DNA of 64,000 nucleotides from Grimontia celer (GTDB lineage Bacteria; Pseudomonadota; Gammaproteobacteria; Enterobacterales; Vibrionaceae): the NCBI RefSeq assembly GCF_900055185.1, contig NZ_FIZX01000002.1:562586-626585 (forward strand). Reading direction: 5' to 3'. Made by a program: the position numbers and the translations under genes. The notes under the pieces were generated by a model. The model was given only the letters and a program-made list of their open reading frames with translations. It was not told where the DNA came from and searched no databases. Below, piece by piece: positions 17,755 to 27,033 of this stretch (position 1 is its first letter; every line of letters starts with the position of its first letter).

Positions 17755-17810
17755 CGCGATATGTCGCTGACCTAGGCGGCCCCGTCACAAGTCCAGCAGG
17801 GGGAGCCAAA
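17755..17810 (+). pseudogene. Decayed 3' copy of tRNA-Asn
   Basis: TATGTCGCTG followed, after an unrelated 18-base stretch, by a 23-base exact copy of the tRNA 3' end (CAAGTCCAGCAGGGGGAGCC and on, 17788-17810). The 5' half and anticodon arm are missing, so it cannot fold as a tRNA. It is then followed by a copy of the tRNA's own terminator. It may be a remnant of a tandem tRNA pair or a duplicated attachment site. Confidence 0.8.
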
Positions 17811-17827
17811 CCTGCGCGGCCCGATTT

Positions 17828-17856
17828 AAAGCCTCGTCGGAAGACGGGGCTTTTTT
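17828..17856 (+). terminator. Second copy of the tRNA-Asn terminator
   Basis: Same stem as at 17681 with loop GGAA in place of AAAA. The 40-base unit 17677-17716 recurs nearly exactly at 17824-17863. Confidence 0.8.
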
Positions 17857-17996
17857 CGTTTACCCCCTTGATAAACAGAATCTTTTCGGTCTGGCGATTC
17901 TATAACCGCCAACTCTCAACAGCTCCATTTCAAGAACCTACATTCGTTAAATTTCAGCAGATTATTTCAATAAATCCGTTCAAATTGGTGAGAACG

Positions 17997-18017
17997 TAAT
18001 GTTATATTATAACATTA
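17997..18017. promoter_or_regulatory. Zur box
   Basis: A 21-base near-perfect palindrome (TAATGTTATA, T, TATAACATTA) matches the Zur operator pattern of enterobacteria and vibrios (AATGTTATANTATAACATT). It lies 24 bases before the first gene of the zinc operon, where bound Zur-zinc would block transcription when zinc is plentiful. Confidence 0.85.
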
Positions 18018-18040
18018 TTGCTCAAGGCTCTTGATGGATC

Positions 18041-18370
18041 ATGTTGTTACCCTTCCGCAAATTGCTCCCTTTACTGTTAGCTGTACTTCTCGGCTGGCAG
18101 GGTTTTGCGGTTGCGCACCATAAGGGCGAACATCACCACGAGCACAAAGTCGATCATGAATGCACGCTTTGTATTCTCGGTATGCCAGTCATTGAAGTCG
18201 ATGTTGTTGACTCCCCCTTAAACAACATACTGACTTTCACAGAACCTACCCTTTGGCTTTCGTCTCTGTCGACAGCACATATCGCCCAAAATGCGCGTTC
18301 CCCGCCAAAGTTAAACTTTTCAATCATCTACATTTTAAAAACTAATCTTTGGAGAAATTATGCGTACTAA
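18041..18370 (+). CDS. Small exported His-rich protein, probable zinc chaperone of the zinc-uptake operon
   Basis: This encodes 109 residues. A hydrophobic signal (LLPLLLAVLLGWQGFAVA) is followed by a metal-binding-like cluster HHKGEHHHEHKVDHECTLC, rich in His plus two Cys. The remainder has no recognised domain. It is first in the operon after the Zur box and overlaps the next gene by 11 bases, which indicates translational coupling. Similar short proteins accompany ZrgA-type zinc transporters in Vibrionaceae. A role in binding zinc in the periplasm is inference from composition and position. Confidence 0.7.
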   Translation: MLLPFRKLLPLLLAVLLGWQGFAVAHHKGEHHHEHKVDHECTLCILGMPVIEVDVVDSPLNNILTFTEPTLWLSSLSTAHIAQNARSPPKLNFSIIYILKTNLWRNYAY

Positions 18371-19100
18371 ACATTTGTTTGCACTGAGTGCGATTGCTTT
18401 GGGTGTGACGTCGGCAGCGTCTGCAGAAAACCATGAATTCCGTCAGCATGACGCTCACCAACATGGTGTTGTTGAGTGGCATATTGCGCAAGATGGCGAC
18501 GAGCTTCTTGCAGAAATCACTGCACCTGGTAGCGATGTAGTGGGTTTCGAGCACGCGCCAGAAAATGCAGAGCAAAAAGCTGCGATTGAAAAAGCGGTCG
18601 CTGCACTGGCAAAACCGGGCGCTTTGTTTGCAATCAATGCAGAAGCTGGCTGTGAACTGGAAGCCCAGCAGGTAAGTCATACGCTAGGTGAAGATGACCA
18701 CGACGACCATGGTCATGGACATCACGACGGCCATGACCACGATAAGCATGATGACCACCATGGTCATGATCACGATGACCACGACCATGACAAGCATGAC
18801 GATCATCATGATGAGCACAAAGGCCATGACCATCACGATGATCATGATCACCATGACGAACACAAAGGGCACGATCATCATGAAGACCATGACCACGGAC
18901 ATGACCACAAGAAAGCGCAACATGGCGAGTTCTCAGCACAATATACCTTCCACTGTAAAGAGCCAGCCAAGATTCAATCTATTACAACGGATTGGTTCAC
19001 GGCATTTGGTAACACTGAGAAAATCAGTGTTCAGGCTGTGACTGATAAAGGTGTAGCGGCCGCAGAACTGCTGCCATCGTCTACGACGTTCCGTTTTTAA
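18360..19100 (+). CDS. zrgA: ZrgA-type periplasmic zinc-binding protein (DUF2796)
   Basis: This encodes 246 residues with a signal peptide (MRTKHLFALSAIALGVTSAASA). The N-terminal block RQHDAHQHGVVEWHIAQDGDELLAEITAPGSDVVGFEHAPENAEQ fits DUF2796. Residues about 113-190 are an almost pure His/Asp/Glu/Lys/Gly tract, with the unit HHDEHKGHDHH repeated twice, that can hold many zinc ions. The C-terminal block EFSAQYTFHCKEP through FGNTEKISVQAVTDKG completes the domain. The ZrgABCDE system of Vibrio cholerae is known to import zinc; this gene matches its binding component. Its ribosome site is GGAGAAATT. Confidence 0.85.
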   Translation: MRTKHLFALSAIALGVTSAASAENHEFRQHDAHQHGVVEWHIAQDGDELLAEITAPGSDVVGFEHAPENAEQKAAIEKAVAALAKPGALFAINAEAGCELEAQQVSHTLGEDDHDDHGHGHHDGHDHDKHDDHHGHDHDDHDHDKHDDHHDEHKGHDHHDDHDHHDEHKGHDHHEDHDHGHDHKKAQHGEFSAQYTFHCKEPAKIQSITTDWFTAFGNTEKISVQAVTDKGVAAAELLPSSTTFRF

Positions 19101-19106
19101 ATTTTC

Positions 19107-19126
19107 AGGCCCCTTCGGGGGCCTTT
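19107..19126 (+). terminator. Hairpin between zrgA and the transporter genes
   Basis: AGGCCCC/GGGGCCT with a TTC loop and TTTT. It sits inside the operon 14 bases before the ATPase gene, so it probably lowers expression of the transporter relative to the binding protein. Confidence 0.7.
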
Positions 19127-19139
19127 TGGTTGTAATTCT

Positions 19140-19832
19140 ATGTTATTGATTAAAGACCTCCGTTTCAGGTGGCCAGGCCAAGAACAATGGCAGATTGATA
19201 TTCCAGATTTTTCTCTCGAAGCCAAAGAGCGCGTTTTTCTCAAAGGCGCCAGTGGGTGTGGTAAGTCCACCTTACTGGGTCTGATTGCTGGTATTAATAC
19301 CGCTGATCAAGGTTCGTTGCATATTCAGGGGACGGACTTAACCGCTCTGAAAGGTGCTAAACGCGATGCTTTTCGTGCGGATCATCTTGGCTATATTTTC
19401 CAGCAATTCAATTTGCTTCCCTACCTCTCTGTGATTGATAACGTGACTCTGCCTTGTCGTTTTTCTAAAGCGCGCAAAGAAAAGGCAGGGGAGAACTTAC
19501 AGCAAGAAGCGGAGCGATTACTCCGTGCGCTGGCATTGCCAGAGAATTGCCTCAATAAACCGGTAACCGAGCTCAGTATTGGTCAGCAACAACGTGTGGC
19601 TGCAGCGCGAGCATTGATTGGTAAGCCTGCATTGCTTTTAGCTGATGAACCGACTTCCGCTCTGGATGCGGATACGCGTAATGCGTTTATCTCCCTTTTG
19701 ATGAATGAGTGTGAGAACGCCGGTTCCAGCCTGTTGTTTGTTTCTCACGACAGTTCACTTGAATCGCACTTTGATCGTTCAATTTCCCTGCCGGAACTCA
19801 ACCGTGCGGCAATACCAACGGAGGTGCTCTAA
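19140..19832 (+). CDS. ABC transporter ATP-binding protein of the zinc operon
   Basis: This encodes 230 residues. It has Walker A GASGCGKST (about residues 37-45), a Q-loop in YIFQQFNLLPYLSVIDNV, the signature LSIGQQQRV, Walker B ALLLADEPTSALD and the switch His in LLFVSHD. It is closest in pattern to LolD/MacB-type ATPases rather than to ZnuC. It overlaps no gene but abuts the permease start (19833), with the permease ribosome site GGAGGTGCT inside this gene. It should energise the FtsX-like permease next to it. Confidence 0.88.
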   Translation: MLLIKDLRFRWPGQEQWQIDIPDFSLEAKERVFLKGASGCGKSTLLGLIAGINTADQGSLHIQGTDLTALKGAKRDAFRADHLGYIFQQFNLLPYLSVIDNVTLPCRFSKARKEKAGENLQQEAERLLRALALPENCLNKPVTELSIGQQQRVAAARALIGKPALLLADEPTSALDADTRNAFISLLMNECENAGSSLLFVSHDSSLESHFDRSISLPELNRAAIPTEVL

Positions 19833-21089
19833 ATGGCTATCCTCCGATTAGCACTTCAAAGCCTTCGTAACCGCAAAGCGACGGCGCTTCTGACCATTTT
19901 TACCGTGGCAGTTTCAGTGGCCTTGTTGATTGGTGTGGAGCGCGTAAGAACACAAGCAAAAGAGAGTTTTGCCAACACCATTTCAGGTACTGACCTGATT
20001 GTTGGCGCGCGTTCTGGGCAAGTGAATCTGCTGCTTTACTCTGTGTTCCGCATCGGCAACGCGACGAATAACATCGATTGGAAAAGCGTTGAAGATGTTA
20101 AAAATCACCCTTCTGTAGCCTGGTCTATCCCGATTTCGCTGGGCGACTCTCACCGTGGATTCCGTGTTGTCGGTACAACAGACGACTACTTCAAATACTA
20201 TCGTTACGGCCAAAAACAGCTGTTATCTTTCAAAGAAGGTAAGCCGTTTGATGGATTGTTTGATACGGTCATTGGTTCAGAAGTGGCCAAGAAGCTTGGC
20301 TACCAGCTGGGTGATGAAATCGTCATTGCTCACGGTTTGGCTGATAAAAGTTTTGCCCGACACGATAACCTTCCATTTAAGGTCACTGGCATCCTAGCGC
20401 CAACCGGCACACCGGTGGATCGCAGCGTGCATGTGTCGCTACCTGCTATCGAAGCCATTCACATTGGTTGGGAAAGCGGCGCTCGAATGGGGCCGGGTGT
20501 AAAACCTGAGGATATCGATCCAGACTCGCTGCAGCCAGAGCAAATTACAGCGGTGTTGCTCGGGCTGAAAAGCCGCATTCAGACATTTGCTTTGCAACGA
20601 ACCATTAATGAATATAAACAAGAACCGCTGACGGCAATTATGCCGGGTATCGCGCTGCATGAGCTGTGGGGCATGATGTCGGTAGCTGAACAAGCTTTGC
20701 TGGTGGTGTCCGGATTTGTGGTGGTTGCAGGCTTGATGGGGATGCTCTCAAGTCTGTTGACCAGCCTGAACGAGCGCCGTCGTGAAATGGCAATACTGCG
20801 GGGAATGGGCGCAAGACCTGCGCATATCTTCTTCCTGCTTATCAGCGAAGCTTTGTTTCTCACTCTGCTGGGAATCATTGCTGGGGTGACAGTGCTGCTA
20901 ATTATGATTAATCTGGCTGCTCCTTTTGTGTTGAGCCAATATGGATTGCAACTTTCCGCGGCATTTTTGAGTCAACATGAATGGATGCTGCTTGGCATTG
21001 TTCTGGTAGCAGGTTTTCTGGTTGGTGTGTTGCCTGCGCTTCGAGCGTATCGCCAATCTTTGTCAGACGGCATGACGATACGGATATAG
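19833..21089 (+). CDS. FtsX/MacB-like ABC permease of the zinc operon
   Basis: This encodes 418 residues. One membrane helix near the N-terminus (ALLTIFTVAVSVALLIGV), a large periplasmic domain (residues about 40-270, SGTDLIVGARSGQVNLLLYSVFRIG) and three C-terminal helices (ALLVVSGFVVVAGLMGML, EALFLTLLGIIAGVTVLLIM, LLGIVLVAGFLVGVLPAL) give the 1+3 topology of MacB/FtsX permeases. The motif ERRREMAILRGMGARPAHIF is typical of the family. Such permeases usually act on substrates at the outer face or drive periplasmic partners, so the mode of zinc uptake is not obvious. Confidence 0.86.
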   Translation: MAILRLALQSLRNRKATALLTIFTVAVSVALLIGVERVRTQAKESFANTISGTDLIVGARSGQVNLLLYSVFRIGNATNNIDWKSVEDVKNHPSVAWSIPISLGDSHRGFRVVGTTDDYFKYYRYGQKQLLSFKEGKPFDGLFDTVIGSEVAKKLGYQLGDEIVIAHGLADKSFARHDNLPFKVTGILAPTGTPVDRSVHVSLPAIEAIHIGWESGARMGPGVKPEDIDPDSLQPEQITAVLLGLKSRIQTFALQRTINEYKQEPLTAIMPGIALHELWGMMSVAEQALLVVSGFVVVAGLMGMLSSLLTSLNERRREMAILRGMGARPAHIFFLLISEALFLTLLGIIAGVTVLLIMINLAAPFVLSQYGLQLSAAFLSQHEWMLLGIVLVAGFLVGVLPALRAYRQSLSDGMTIRI

Positions 21090-21092
21090 ATA

Positions 21093-21575
21093 ATGAAAAA
21101 ATGGTTATTAGTTTTAACCGCTTGCCTGCCAATGATTGCGCAGGCTGATGAGGCGCTGAAACTGGATTGGTTAGATTTGATCCCTGAGTCTGAGCGTAAT
21201 CAGTTCAACGATCGCGGAATGCCGATGATTGACCACTCCAACGAAGCGCCATTGCAAAACTTGGTCGGCAATGTCCGTCCTGAGCTCAACAACAGCCAAG
21301 TGAAAATTCCGGGCTTTGTGATTCCGCTTGAAGGCGACGCCAACAAAGTGACCGAGTTTTTGTTGGTTCCTTTCTTTGGCGCTTGTATCCACGTACCGCC
21401 ACCGCCACCAAATCAAATCGTCTATGTGAAGTTTGAAGAAGGTGCGCCGGTACAGGAACTTTGGGATGTGGTGTACGTGGTTGGTCAACTGAAAACACAG
21501 ACAGTGAGCCACGACATTGCCCAAGCAGGTTACCTGCTCGAGGGTTCAGCGATTGAACCGTATGACGATGAATAA
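21093..21575 (+). CDS. DUF3299 periplasmic protein, last gene of the zinc operon
   Basis: This encodes 160 residues with a short signal (MKKWLLVLTACLPMIAQA). The family pattern is clear: LDWLDLIPESERNQF, VKIPGFVIPLEGDANKVTEFLLVPFFGACIHVPPPPPNQIVYVKF and GYLLEGSAIEPYD. DUF3299 members often stand beside ABC systems for metals; the Cys and His in GACIHVPPPP could bind metal, but this is inference. It starts three bases after the permease stop and is followed by a strong terminator. Confidence 0.82.
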   Translation: MKKWLLVLTACLPMIAQADEALKLDWLDLIPESERNQFNDRGMPMIDHSNEAPLQNLVGNVRPELNNSQVKIPGFVIPLEGDANKVTEFLLVPFFGACIHVPPPPPNQIVYVKFEEGAPVQELWDVVYVVGQLKTQTVSHDIAQAGYLLEGSAIEPYDDE

Positions 21576-21600
21576 AGCCTGAGCTAAAGGATTAAGTGAG

Positions 21601-21624
21601 AGCCCGCAAATAGCGGGCTTTTTT
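21601..21624 (+). terminator. Intrinsic terminator of the zinc operon
   Basis: AGCCCGC/GCGGGCT with a 5-base loop and a run of six T. Confidence 0.85.
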
Positions 21625-21628
21625 GCGC

Positions 21629-22510
21629 TTATTGGTTATGGAACAAAGTGTTCAGGGTGGTATCAATCCAAATCATCACCTTGTCCCACCCTCTGGCTTT
21701 ACGTTTGATGGCGCTAAGAGTGAGCAAAGGCGGACTTGATAACTCTGCCGTTGAAAGTTCTTTCACCGAGCCCTCCATCCATTCATGGGTGACGATATGT
21801 TCAGGAACAAAGGCCCAGCCGAGATTTCGCGTGATCAGGTTTGAAATGTAGTAATAGCTGTCAACGTGCCAGTAGCGGGGAGAAAGCGGCTCTTCTTGCG
21901 AATAGCCGAGTCGATCTCGAATCGCGAGTTGGCGATATTTTACCAAGTCATCCTCGTGAGGATGTTCAATAAGGGCAAGAGGGTGGTCATGACCAGTGAT
22001 CAGGCACTGCTTCACGGTTTCAATGTCATACCAATCTAAAGATTCCGAAAGCGGCTTTACGCGGAAAATAAATCCAATATCTGCCCGACCTTCATTAACC
22101 CAGGTGGCAATGTCGTCCTGAGAGCCATTGAGAATGGTGAGTTTGAGCTCAGGGAACGCTTCCGCAAGCCGTTCAAATAGGATTTCAAACGTCTGGATGG
22201 GCACTGCTTCATCCATAGCGACATTGAACGCGACTGGCTCACCACCGGTTACCGCCATAGCACGTGAATTCATTCGGTGGCATTGCTGTAAAATCGCCTT
22301 GGCATCGATCAGCATTTCTTTTCCCGCTTCTGTCAGCACGGGTAGTTTGGCGCTGCGATCAAAAAGCTCAAACCCAAGATCAATTTCGAGATTAGCGATT
22401 GCTGTGCTGACGCGGGATTGCGCCTTCCCGAGCTTTCTCGCCGCCGCTGAAAATGAGCCGGTTTCTGCCGCTTCTACAAACGCTTTGAGTTGTTCCAATG
22501 TCCATTGCAT
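21629..22510 (-). CDS. LysR family transcriptional regulator
   Basis: This encodes 293 residues from MQWTLEQLKAFVEAAETGSF, the standard LysR start; an open frame continues upstream without support. The helix-turn-helix (FSAAARKLGKAQSRVSTAIANLEIDLGFELFDR) is near residues 17-52, followed by a substrate-binding-like domain ending in ITRNLGWAFVPEHIV. It is divergent from the MATE exporter gene, with only 109 bases between the two starts, so it probably controls that gene and itself. The inducer is unknown. Confidence 0.88.
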   Translation of the reverse strand: MQWTLEQLKAFVEAAETGSFSAAARKLGKAQSRVSTAIANLEIDLGFELFDRSAKLPVLTEAGKEMLIDAKAILQQCHRMNSRAMAVTGGEPVAFNVAMDEAVPIQTFEILFERLAEAFPELKLTILNGSQDDIATWVNEGRADIGFIFRVKPLSESLDWYDIETVKQCLITGHDHPLALIEHPHEDDLVKYRQLAIRDRLGYSQEEPLSPRYWHVDSYYYISNLITRNLGWAFVPEHIVTHEWMEGSVKELSTAELSSPPLLTLSAIKRKARGWDKVMIWIDTTLNTLFHNQ

Positions 22511-22619
22511 GAGCAGTTCTCGTTTTGACCTATCCGTTTTTCGGATTAATTGTAACTTTAATCTATAGCTATACAACGGGAAAATCCCCTTGTTCATTTC
22601 CATTTTTAGCTTTTCTTTT

Positions 22620-23984
22620 ATGCTTGTAACAGATCTCAACCAAGGTGATTCCATCACCAAAACTTTCTGGCGATTCACCATTCCTGCCATAGCAGCAATG
22701 ATCGTCAACGGTCTCTATCAGTTGGTGGACGGTATATTTGTCGGCCACTACATCGGTGCGGAAGGCCTTGAAGCCATTAACATTGCCTGGCCTGTGATTG
22801 CCGTAGTAGGTGGCCTTGGCTTAATGATTGGCATGGGGGCAGGCAGTCTGGTTTCCATTTACCGGGGAGAGGAAAACCTGGGTAAAGCCCGCAGTGCAAT
22901 GGCAACAGGATTAGCGTTAACTATTGTGCTGGGTGCTCTGGCGTCCCTGTATTTGATCTTGTTCGGCAATAACTTGGTCAATCTACAAGGCGCAACGGGT
23001 CTGGCTTACGGCTATGCCAACAACTATTTGGACGTGTTCAAGTATGGCGCAGTGGCAACCGTCGCTGCAGGCGCCTTGCCGTTCTTGATCCGAAATGATG
23101 ATAGCCCTTTCGTTGCCACATCCATGATGGTGGTGGGTGCGTTGACCAATATCGTGTTGGACTACCTCTTCATTGGTGTATTGGGATGGGGTCTGAAAGG
23201 TGCTGCTGTCGCGACTGTGTTAGCACAATTAGTCAGTGTGGCGATGGGACTGATTTATCTCTGCTCTTCACGCTCATTTCTGGCCATCTTTCGTCATCCA
23301 CTCAAGCTGAGTCTGTCCGATGCGGGACAAAGTCTGGTGCTTGGCTGCTCGTCGTTAGTGATGTTCATGTATTACGGCGTGCTGGTGGGTTTCCATAACC
23401 GTCTGTTTGCTGAATACGGTACGCCTGTGAGTGTGGCAGCGTTTGCAGTCGTGGGCTACTTGATGACGCTTTACTATGTGGTTGCCGAAGGTATCGCAGA
23501 AGGTATGCAGCCGCAGGTGAGCTTCTATCACGGTGCGCAGTCTTACTCGAAGATAGTGAAGGTCGCGAAACTGGCCACTATGGTGTCGCTGGCTGCGGGT
23601 TTTATTTGGCTGGCAGTACTGAACCTGTTCCCGGACTTTGTCATTGGCATGTTTAACAGTGGCAACGAGGCTTTGCTGAAGGAAGCAACTGTGGGGATCA
23701 GGCTGCACCTTTCGGCAATGTATCTGGATGGTTTGATCATTCTTGCGTCCATGTATTTTTTGTCTGTCGGCAAAGGTGGAAAATCTTTGAGCATCTCGGT
23801 CGCCAACATGCTGGTGCAGTTCCCATTCCTTTATACTTTGCCAAAGTTTTATGGCGTGGAAGGTGTTTGGCTGGCAATGCCCATTTCGAATGTGGTGCTG
23901 GCTTCAGTGGTGATTCCAGTGATGTGGCATGACATTCTGAAGCAGCGAAACAAGCAGCCGGAATTGCGTCCTGCCATCGCTTAA
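22620..23984 (+). CDS. MATE family multidrug/sodium efflux transporter
   Basis: This encodes 454 residues with about twelve membrane segments. MATE marks include FWRFTIPAIAAMIVNGLYQLVDGIFVGHYIGAEGLEAI in the first helices and VADGI/EGMQPQVSFYHGA in the second half (VVAEGIAEGMQPQVS). Such proteins expel cationic drugs or other compounds in exchange for sodium or protons. The ATG at 22620 is chosen over an upstream TTG; neither has a good ribosome site. It is divergent from a LysR gene that may regulate it. Confidence 0.88.
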   Translation: MLVTDLNQGDSITKTFWRFTIPAIAAMIVNGLYQLVDGIFVGHYIGAEGLEAINIAWPVIAVVGGLGLMIGMGAGSLVSIYRGEENLGKARSAMATGLALTIVLGALASLYLILFGNNLVNLQGATGLAYGYANNYLDVFKYGAVATVAAGALPFLIRNDDSPFVATSMMVVGALTNIVLDYLFIGVLGWGLKGAAVATVLAQLVSVAMGLIYLCSSRSFLAIFRHPLKLSLSDAGQSLVLGCSSLVMFMYYGVLVGFHNRLFAEYGTPVSVAAFAVVGYLMTLYYVVAEGIAEGMQPQVSFYHGAQSYSKIVKVAKLATMVSLAAGFIWLAVLNLFPDFVIGMFNSGNEALLKEATVGIRLHLSAMYLDGLIILASMYFLSVGKGGKSLSISVANMLVQFPFLYTLPKFYGVEGVWLAMPISNVVLASVVIPVMWHDILKQRNKQPELRPAIA

Positions 23985-24002
23985 GGCCAATAGACTGGCC
24001 AA

Positions 24003-24031
24003 CAAAAAAGAAGGGGAGCATTTGCTCCCCT
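24003..24031 (-). terminator. Intrinsic terminator of the chemoreceptor gene
   Basis: On the minus strand GGGGAGCA/TGCTCCCC is followed by TTCTTTTTTG. Confidence 0.85.
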
Positions 24032-24040
24032 AAATGTTGC

Positions 24041-26950
24041 TTAAAACTCGTCCCATTCTATTTCGTCGTCATCGTCGACTTTTGGTTTGGGCTTCGCTTT
24101 TGTTTTTTTAGGTAAGACGGCTTTCTTGCGCGTCTTGTTGAACTTGGGTGTTTTTACGGGCTCCTTGTTTTCTTCAATGGTGAAGAATTCCATCATGGTG
24201 CTCATGTCTTGAGCTTGTGAGAGCATGCTCTCACCAGCCGTTGCAGCTTCTTCAACCAAAGCCGCATTTTGCTGAGTCATGGTGTCCATGCGGGAAATAG
24301 CAATGTTAACCTGCTCAATCCCTGAACTCTGGTTTTGGGCGGCTTCGCTGATTTCAGACATTTTGCTTCCCACTTCTTCTACCATGCTGAGAATCTCTTG
24401 CAGGGTATCACCGGACTCACTGACCAAGATTGCGCCATCCTCAACCTTCTTGTTGGTATCACGGATCAAGTCTTTAATCTCTTTTGCCGCCCCTGCGGAG
24501 CGTTGAGCCAAGCTTCTCACTTCACCTGCAACAACAGCAAAACCACGTCCTTGCTCACCGGCACGCGCGGCTTCTACCGCAGCATTCAAAGCAAGAAGAT
24601 TGGTCTGGAAGGCGATTTCATCGATGACGCCAATAATGTCGGAAATCTTGTTACTCGCGCCGCTGATTTGATCCATCGCGGTGATAGTACGCATGACGAC
24701 ATGGCCACCTTCTCGGGCTTTGTCCACCGCTTCATCGCTGAGTTTGTTTGCAGATACGGCATTTTCAGCGCTTTGTTTGACGGTATCCGTCATGGTGTCC
24801 ATGCTGGCCGCGGTTTCTTGCAACGAGGTTGCTTGATCTTCCGTGCGTTGGCTGAGATCCCGGTTGCCAGAGGCAATCTCGTTCGAAGAGTTAGAGATTG
24901 TTGAGGCGGCATGTCGGATATTACCGATGACCTGTGTCAGCCGCTCAATCGTTGAGTTCGCGTCAATCTTGAGCTGCGCAAAACGACCGTGATAATCCTT
25001 GTCGATACGCTCTGTCAGGTCACCGCGTGCCATGGCACCAAGAATGCGTTGCATGTCGGCTAACGCCGCGTCTGTGTTCGTGGTTAAGCCGTTTAAGCCT
25101 TTCACCAGATTTTTATGGAAGCCGCGTTTGCCTTCGAGCGACAGCTGAATGGAGAAGTCGCCGCGGGACGCAGCATCGACCATTTGGTCAATTTCACGCT
25201 CAATCGCGACTTCTGCTGTTCTGTCTTTCCATTCGATAACGGTACCAATTCGTTCTCCGTTTTCATCAAGAATAGGGTTGGCAGAAATGGCCATTGTGCG
25301 GTCGCCAACCATGAGCTCTGTTTTGTAAACATCCTCAAGGTGATCGAGAATACGTCGCTGATGCGAAGGGTTTTTGTGGAAGAAATCAATATTATGACCC
25401 ATGACATTCTCTGGGTTGAACTGCGGTATCACAGTGGCGAAATCTTCCCGGGCATCGGTAAGCATTTTCGTTGCGGCGCTATTGATGTAGATAATGTTGT
25501 AATCGCGGTCAGCAATCATGGTATTGGTGGAAACGTTATCCAACGCTTGTCGCACCCGGGCATTCTCTTCGGCTTTTTCCTGCGCTTCGCATTCCAGTTT
25601 CGCTTTGGCGCGCTCTGAATGTTCAACGTTTTCCAGTGAAGTATTTGTCGCCTGCTTGATAACCAGTAGGTCGCCCTTAAGGTCTGAATCGATGCGGTTG
25701 CTGAAGTCACCTTCTGCCAAACCTTCCATCACTTTCTTAATGTCTTCAACCGCGCTTTGAGTGCTGTCCATCAAGGTGTTAAAGGCCACAGCAGACTGGC
25801 CAATTTCGTCGCGGCTCGTCACATCGACGCGGGTAGAAAAATCCCCCGTGACAGCTACGTTTTCAAGGCTGTGAGTCAGTTTTAGAATTGGCTGAGTCAG
25901 CGAGCGTGTGACTAACATGGCGATCGTGGTGATAACAGCAACGCCTGCCAGCAAAATAAAGCCAATGAGCCACTTCAGCGCGTCTACCTCGCTAAACGCT
26001 TCAGCGCGGTCTATTTCTGCAACCAGTGCCCATGTGGTATCACCGAACTTGATGGGGGAGTATGCCGTAAGTACCGGCACACCACGGTAATCGAGAGCGA
26101 CTTCGAAATTGGTTTCGCCCTCCAGCGTTTTTTCAGTGATGTCCGTTTTTACGCTGCCATTTGCCGGGTCAGCAAAGGAAGCGACAACAGAGTGGCTTTG
26201 ATCCGCAAGGTAAGAATCTGAACGCATCAGGAAATCAGGGCCAACCAGGAAAGTTTCGCCAGTTTCGCCCATCCCGGTGCGTTGCAGCATGATTTGGTTG
26301 ATCTCATCAATCGACAACTGAAGCACCGCAACGGCCAGTGTATTACCGCCTAAGTCTGTAATAGGGCTACCAACAAACGCTACAGGTTGATTATTTTTTA
26401 CTTCGTAGCGTTCATAGTCCTGGACGGCTATCGCATTGGTGCTGATAACCTGGCGGTATAAGGTGGCGAGCGGGCTATCCCTGTATTCACCAGAAGCCAA
26501 ATTTGCACCAAGATCTTTGTCCCTGCGGGCGGAAAAGATTACATGGCCTGTGTCCGCCTGAATGATGTAAACGTCTGAGTAGCCGTAAACATTCACAAAG
26601 TCGTTGAGGGTTTTGCCGCTGGCTTGCCAGATTTCCTCGTATTCGTAGGTGTCGGTCAGAAACTCTTCGTCGGCCTCAATTTCTTCATCGACAGCGTAGA
26701 AAGAGAGCTGCTTCTGGATTAGTTTGGTGTCTTCACTACCAGCAAGGATACGGATGTCCTTCATCGCCCGGTCTAGGTAGGACTCGATTTGGGTTTTCTT
26801 GACTTCCCGCATACTGACAAGCTGAGCAAAGGCCTGTTTATGCAGCGCATCGCTGGATTTTACCAGCGCTAGATAACCCACCACCAAAATGGGCAAAACG
26901 CCAATAAAGAGGAAGATAAGCAAGAGTTTGATCTTTAGCTTTCCGAACAT
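24041..26950 (-). CDS. Large methyl-accepting chemotaxis protein with PAS domain
   Basis: This encodes 969 residues. The order is: a membrane helix (residues 7-28), a large periplasmic Cache-like sensor (about 30-325), a second helix ([22 protein letters not shown]), a HAMP domain, a coiled linker, a PAS domain (about 465-585, [20 protein letters not shown]), a further HAMP-like segment and the signalling domain. The signalling tip is [35 protein letters not shown]. The protein ends in EWDEF, which fits the xWxxF pentapeptide that tethers CheR methyltransferase and CheB. The ATG follows AGGGTG. It should send ligand signals to the flagellar motor through CheA and CheW. Confidence 0.92.
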   Translation of the reverse strand: MFGKLKIKLLLIFLFIGVLPILVVGYLALVKSSDALHKQAFAQLVSMREVKKTQIESYLDRAMKDIRILAGSEDTKLIQKQLSFYAVDEEIEADEEFLTDTYEYEEIWQASGKTLNDFVNVYGYSDVYIIQADTGHVIFSARRDKDLGANLASGEYRDSPLATLYRQVISTNAIAVQDYERYEVKNNQPVAFVGSPITDLGGNTLAVAVLQLSIDEINQIMLQRTGMGETGETFLVGPDFLMRSDSYLADQSHSVVASFADPANGSVKTDITEKTLEGETNFEVALDYRGVPVLTAYSPIKFGDTTWALVAEIDRAEAFSEVDALKWLIGFILLAGVAVITTIAMLVTRSLTQPILKLTHSLENVAVTGDFSTRVDVTSRDEIGQSAVAFNTLMDSTQSAVEDIKKVMEGLAEGDFSNRIDSDLKGDLLVIKQATNTSLENVEHSERAKAKLECEAQEKAEENARVRQALDNVSTNTMIADRDYNIIYINSAATKMLTDAREDFATVIPQFNPENVMGHNIDFFHKNPSHQRRILDHLEDVYKTELMVGDRTMAISANPILDENGERIGTVIEWKDRTAEVAIEREIDQMVDAASRGDFSIQLSLEGKRGFHKNLVKGLNGLTTNTDAALADMQRILGAMARGDLTERIDKDYHGRFAQLKIDANSTIERLTQVIGNIRHAASTISNSSNEIASGNRDLSQRTEDQATSLQETAASMDTMTDTVKQSAENAVSANKLSDEAVDKAREGGHVVMRTITAMDQISGASNKISDIIGVIDEIAFQTNLLALNAAVEAARAGEQGRGFAVVAGEVRSLAQRSAGAAKEIKDLIRDTNKKVEDGAILVSESGDTLQEILSMVEEVGSKMSEISEAAQNQSSGIEQVNIAISRMDTMTQQNAALVEEAATAGESMLSQAQDMSTMMEFFTIEENKEPVKTPKFNKTRKKAVLPKKTKAKPKPKVDDDDEIEWDEF

Positions 26951-26973
26951 CTGACACCCTTTTATTGTCGAAC

Positions 26974-26999
26974 GGGAAGCTTCTGTGAAGAAGCTTCCC
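26974..26999. repeat. Hairpin between binding-protein and chemoreceptor genes
   Basis: 11-bp arms GGGAAGCTTCT/AGAAGCTTCCC with a GTGA loop lie between two minus-strand genes. T residues are scarce on the minus side, so it may be an RNA-stabilising stem rather than a full terminator. Confidence 0.55.
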
Positions 27000-27033
27000 T
27001 ACTATTGCGAAAGTGCAACTGGCGGATTACGCG

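Noticed and set aside
18634..18939. Frames opposite and beside the His-rich tract of zrgA, rich in His or Met-Val-Ile
   Set aside because: They come from reading the CAC/GAT-rich repeat in other frames; the composition is a repeat artefact.
24335..24904. 189-codon plus-strand frame opposite the chemoreceptor
   Set aside because: It is opposite the strongly conserved signalling tip and has no supporting signal.
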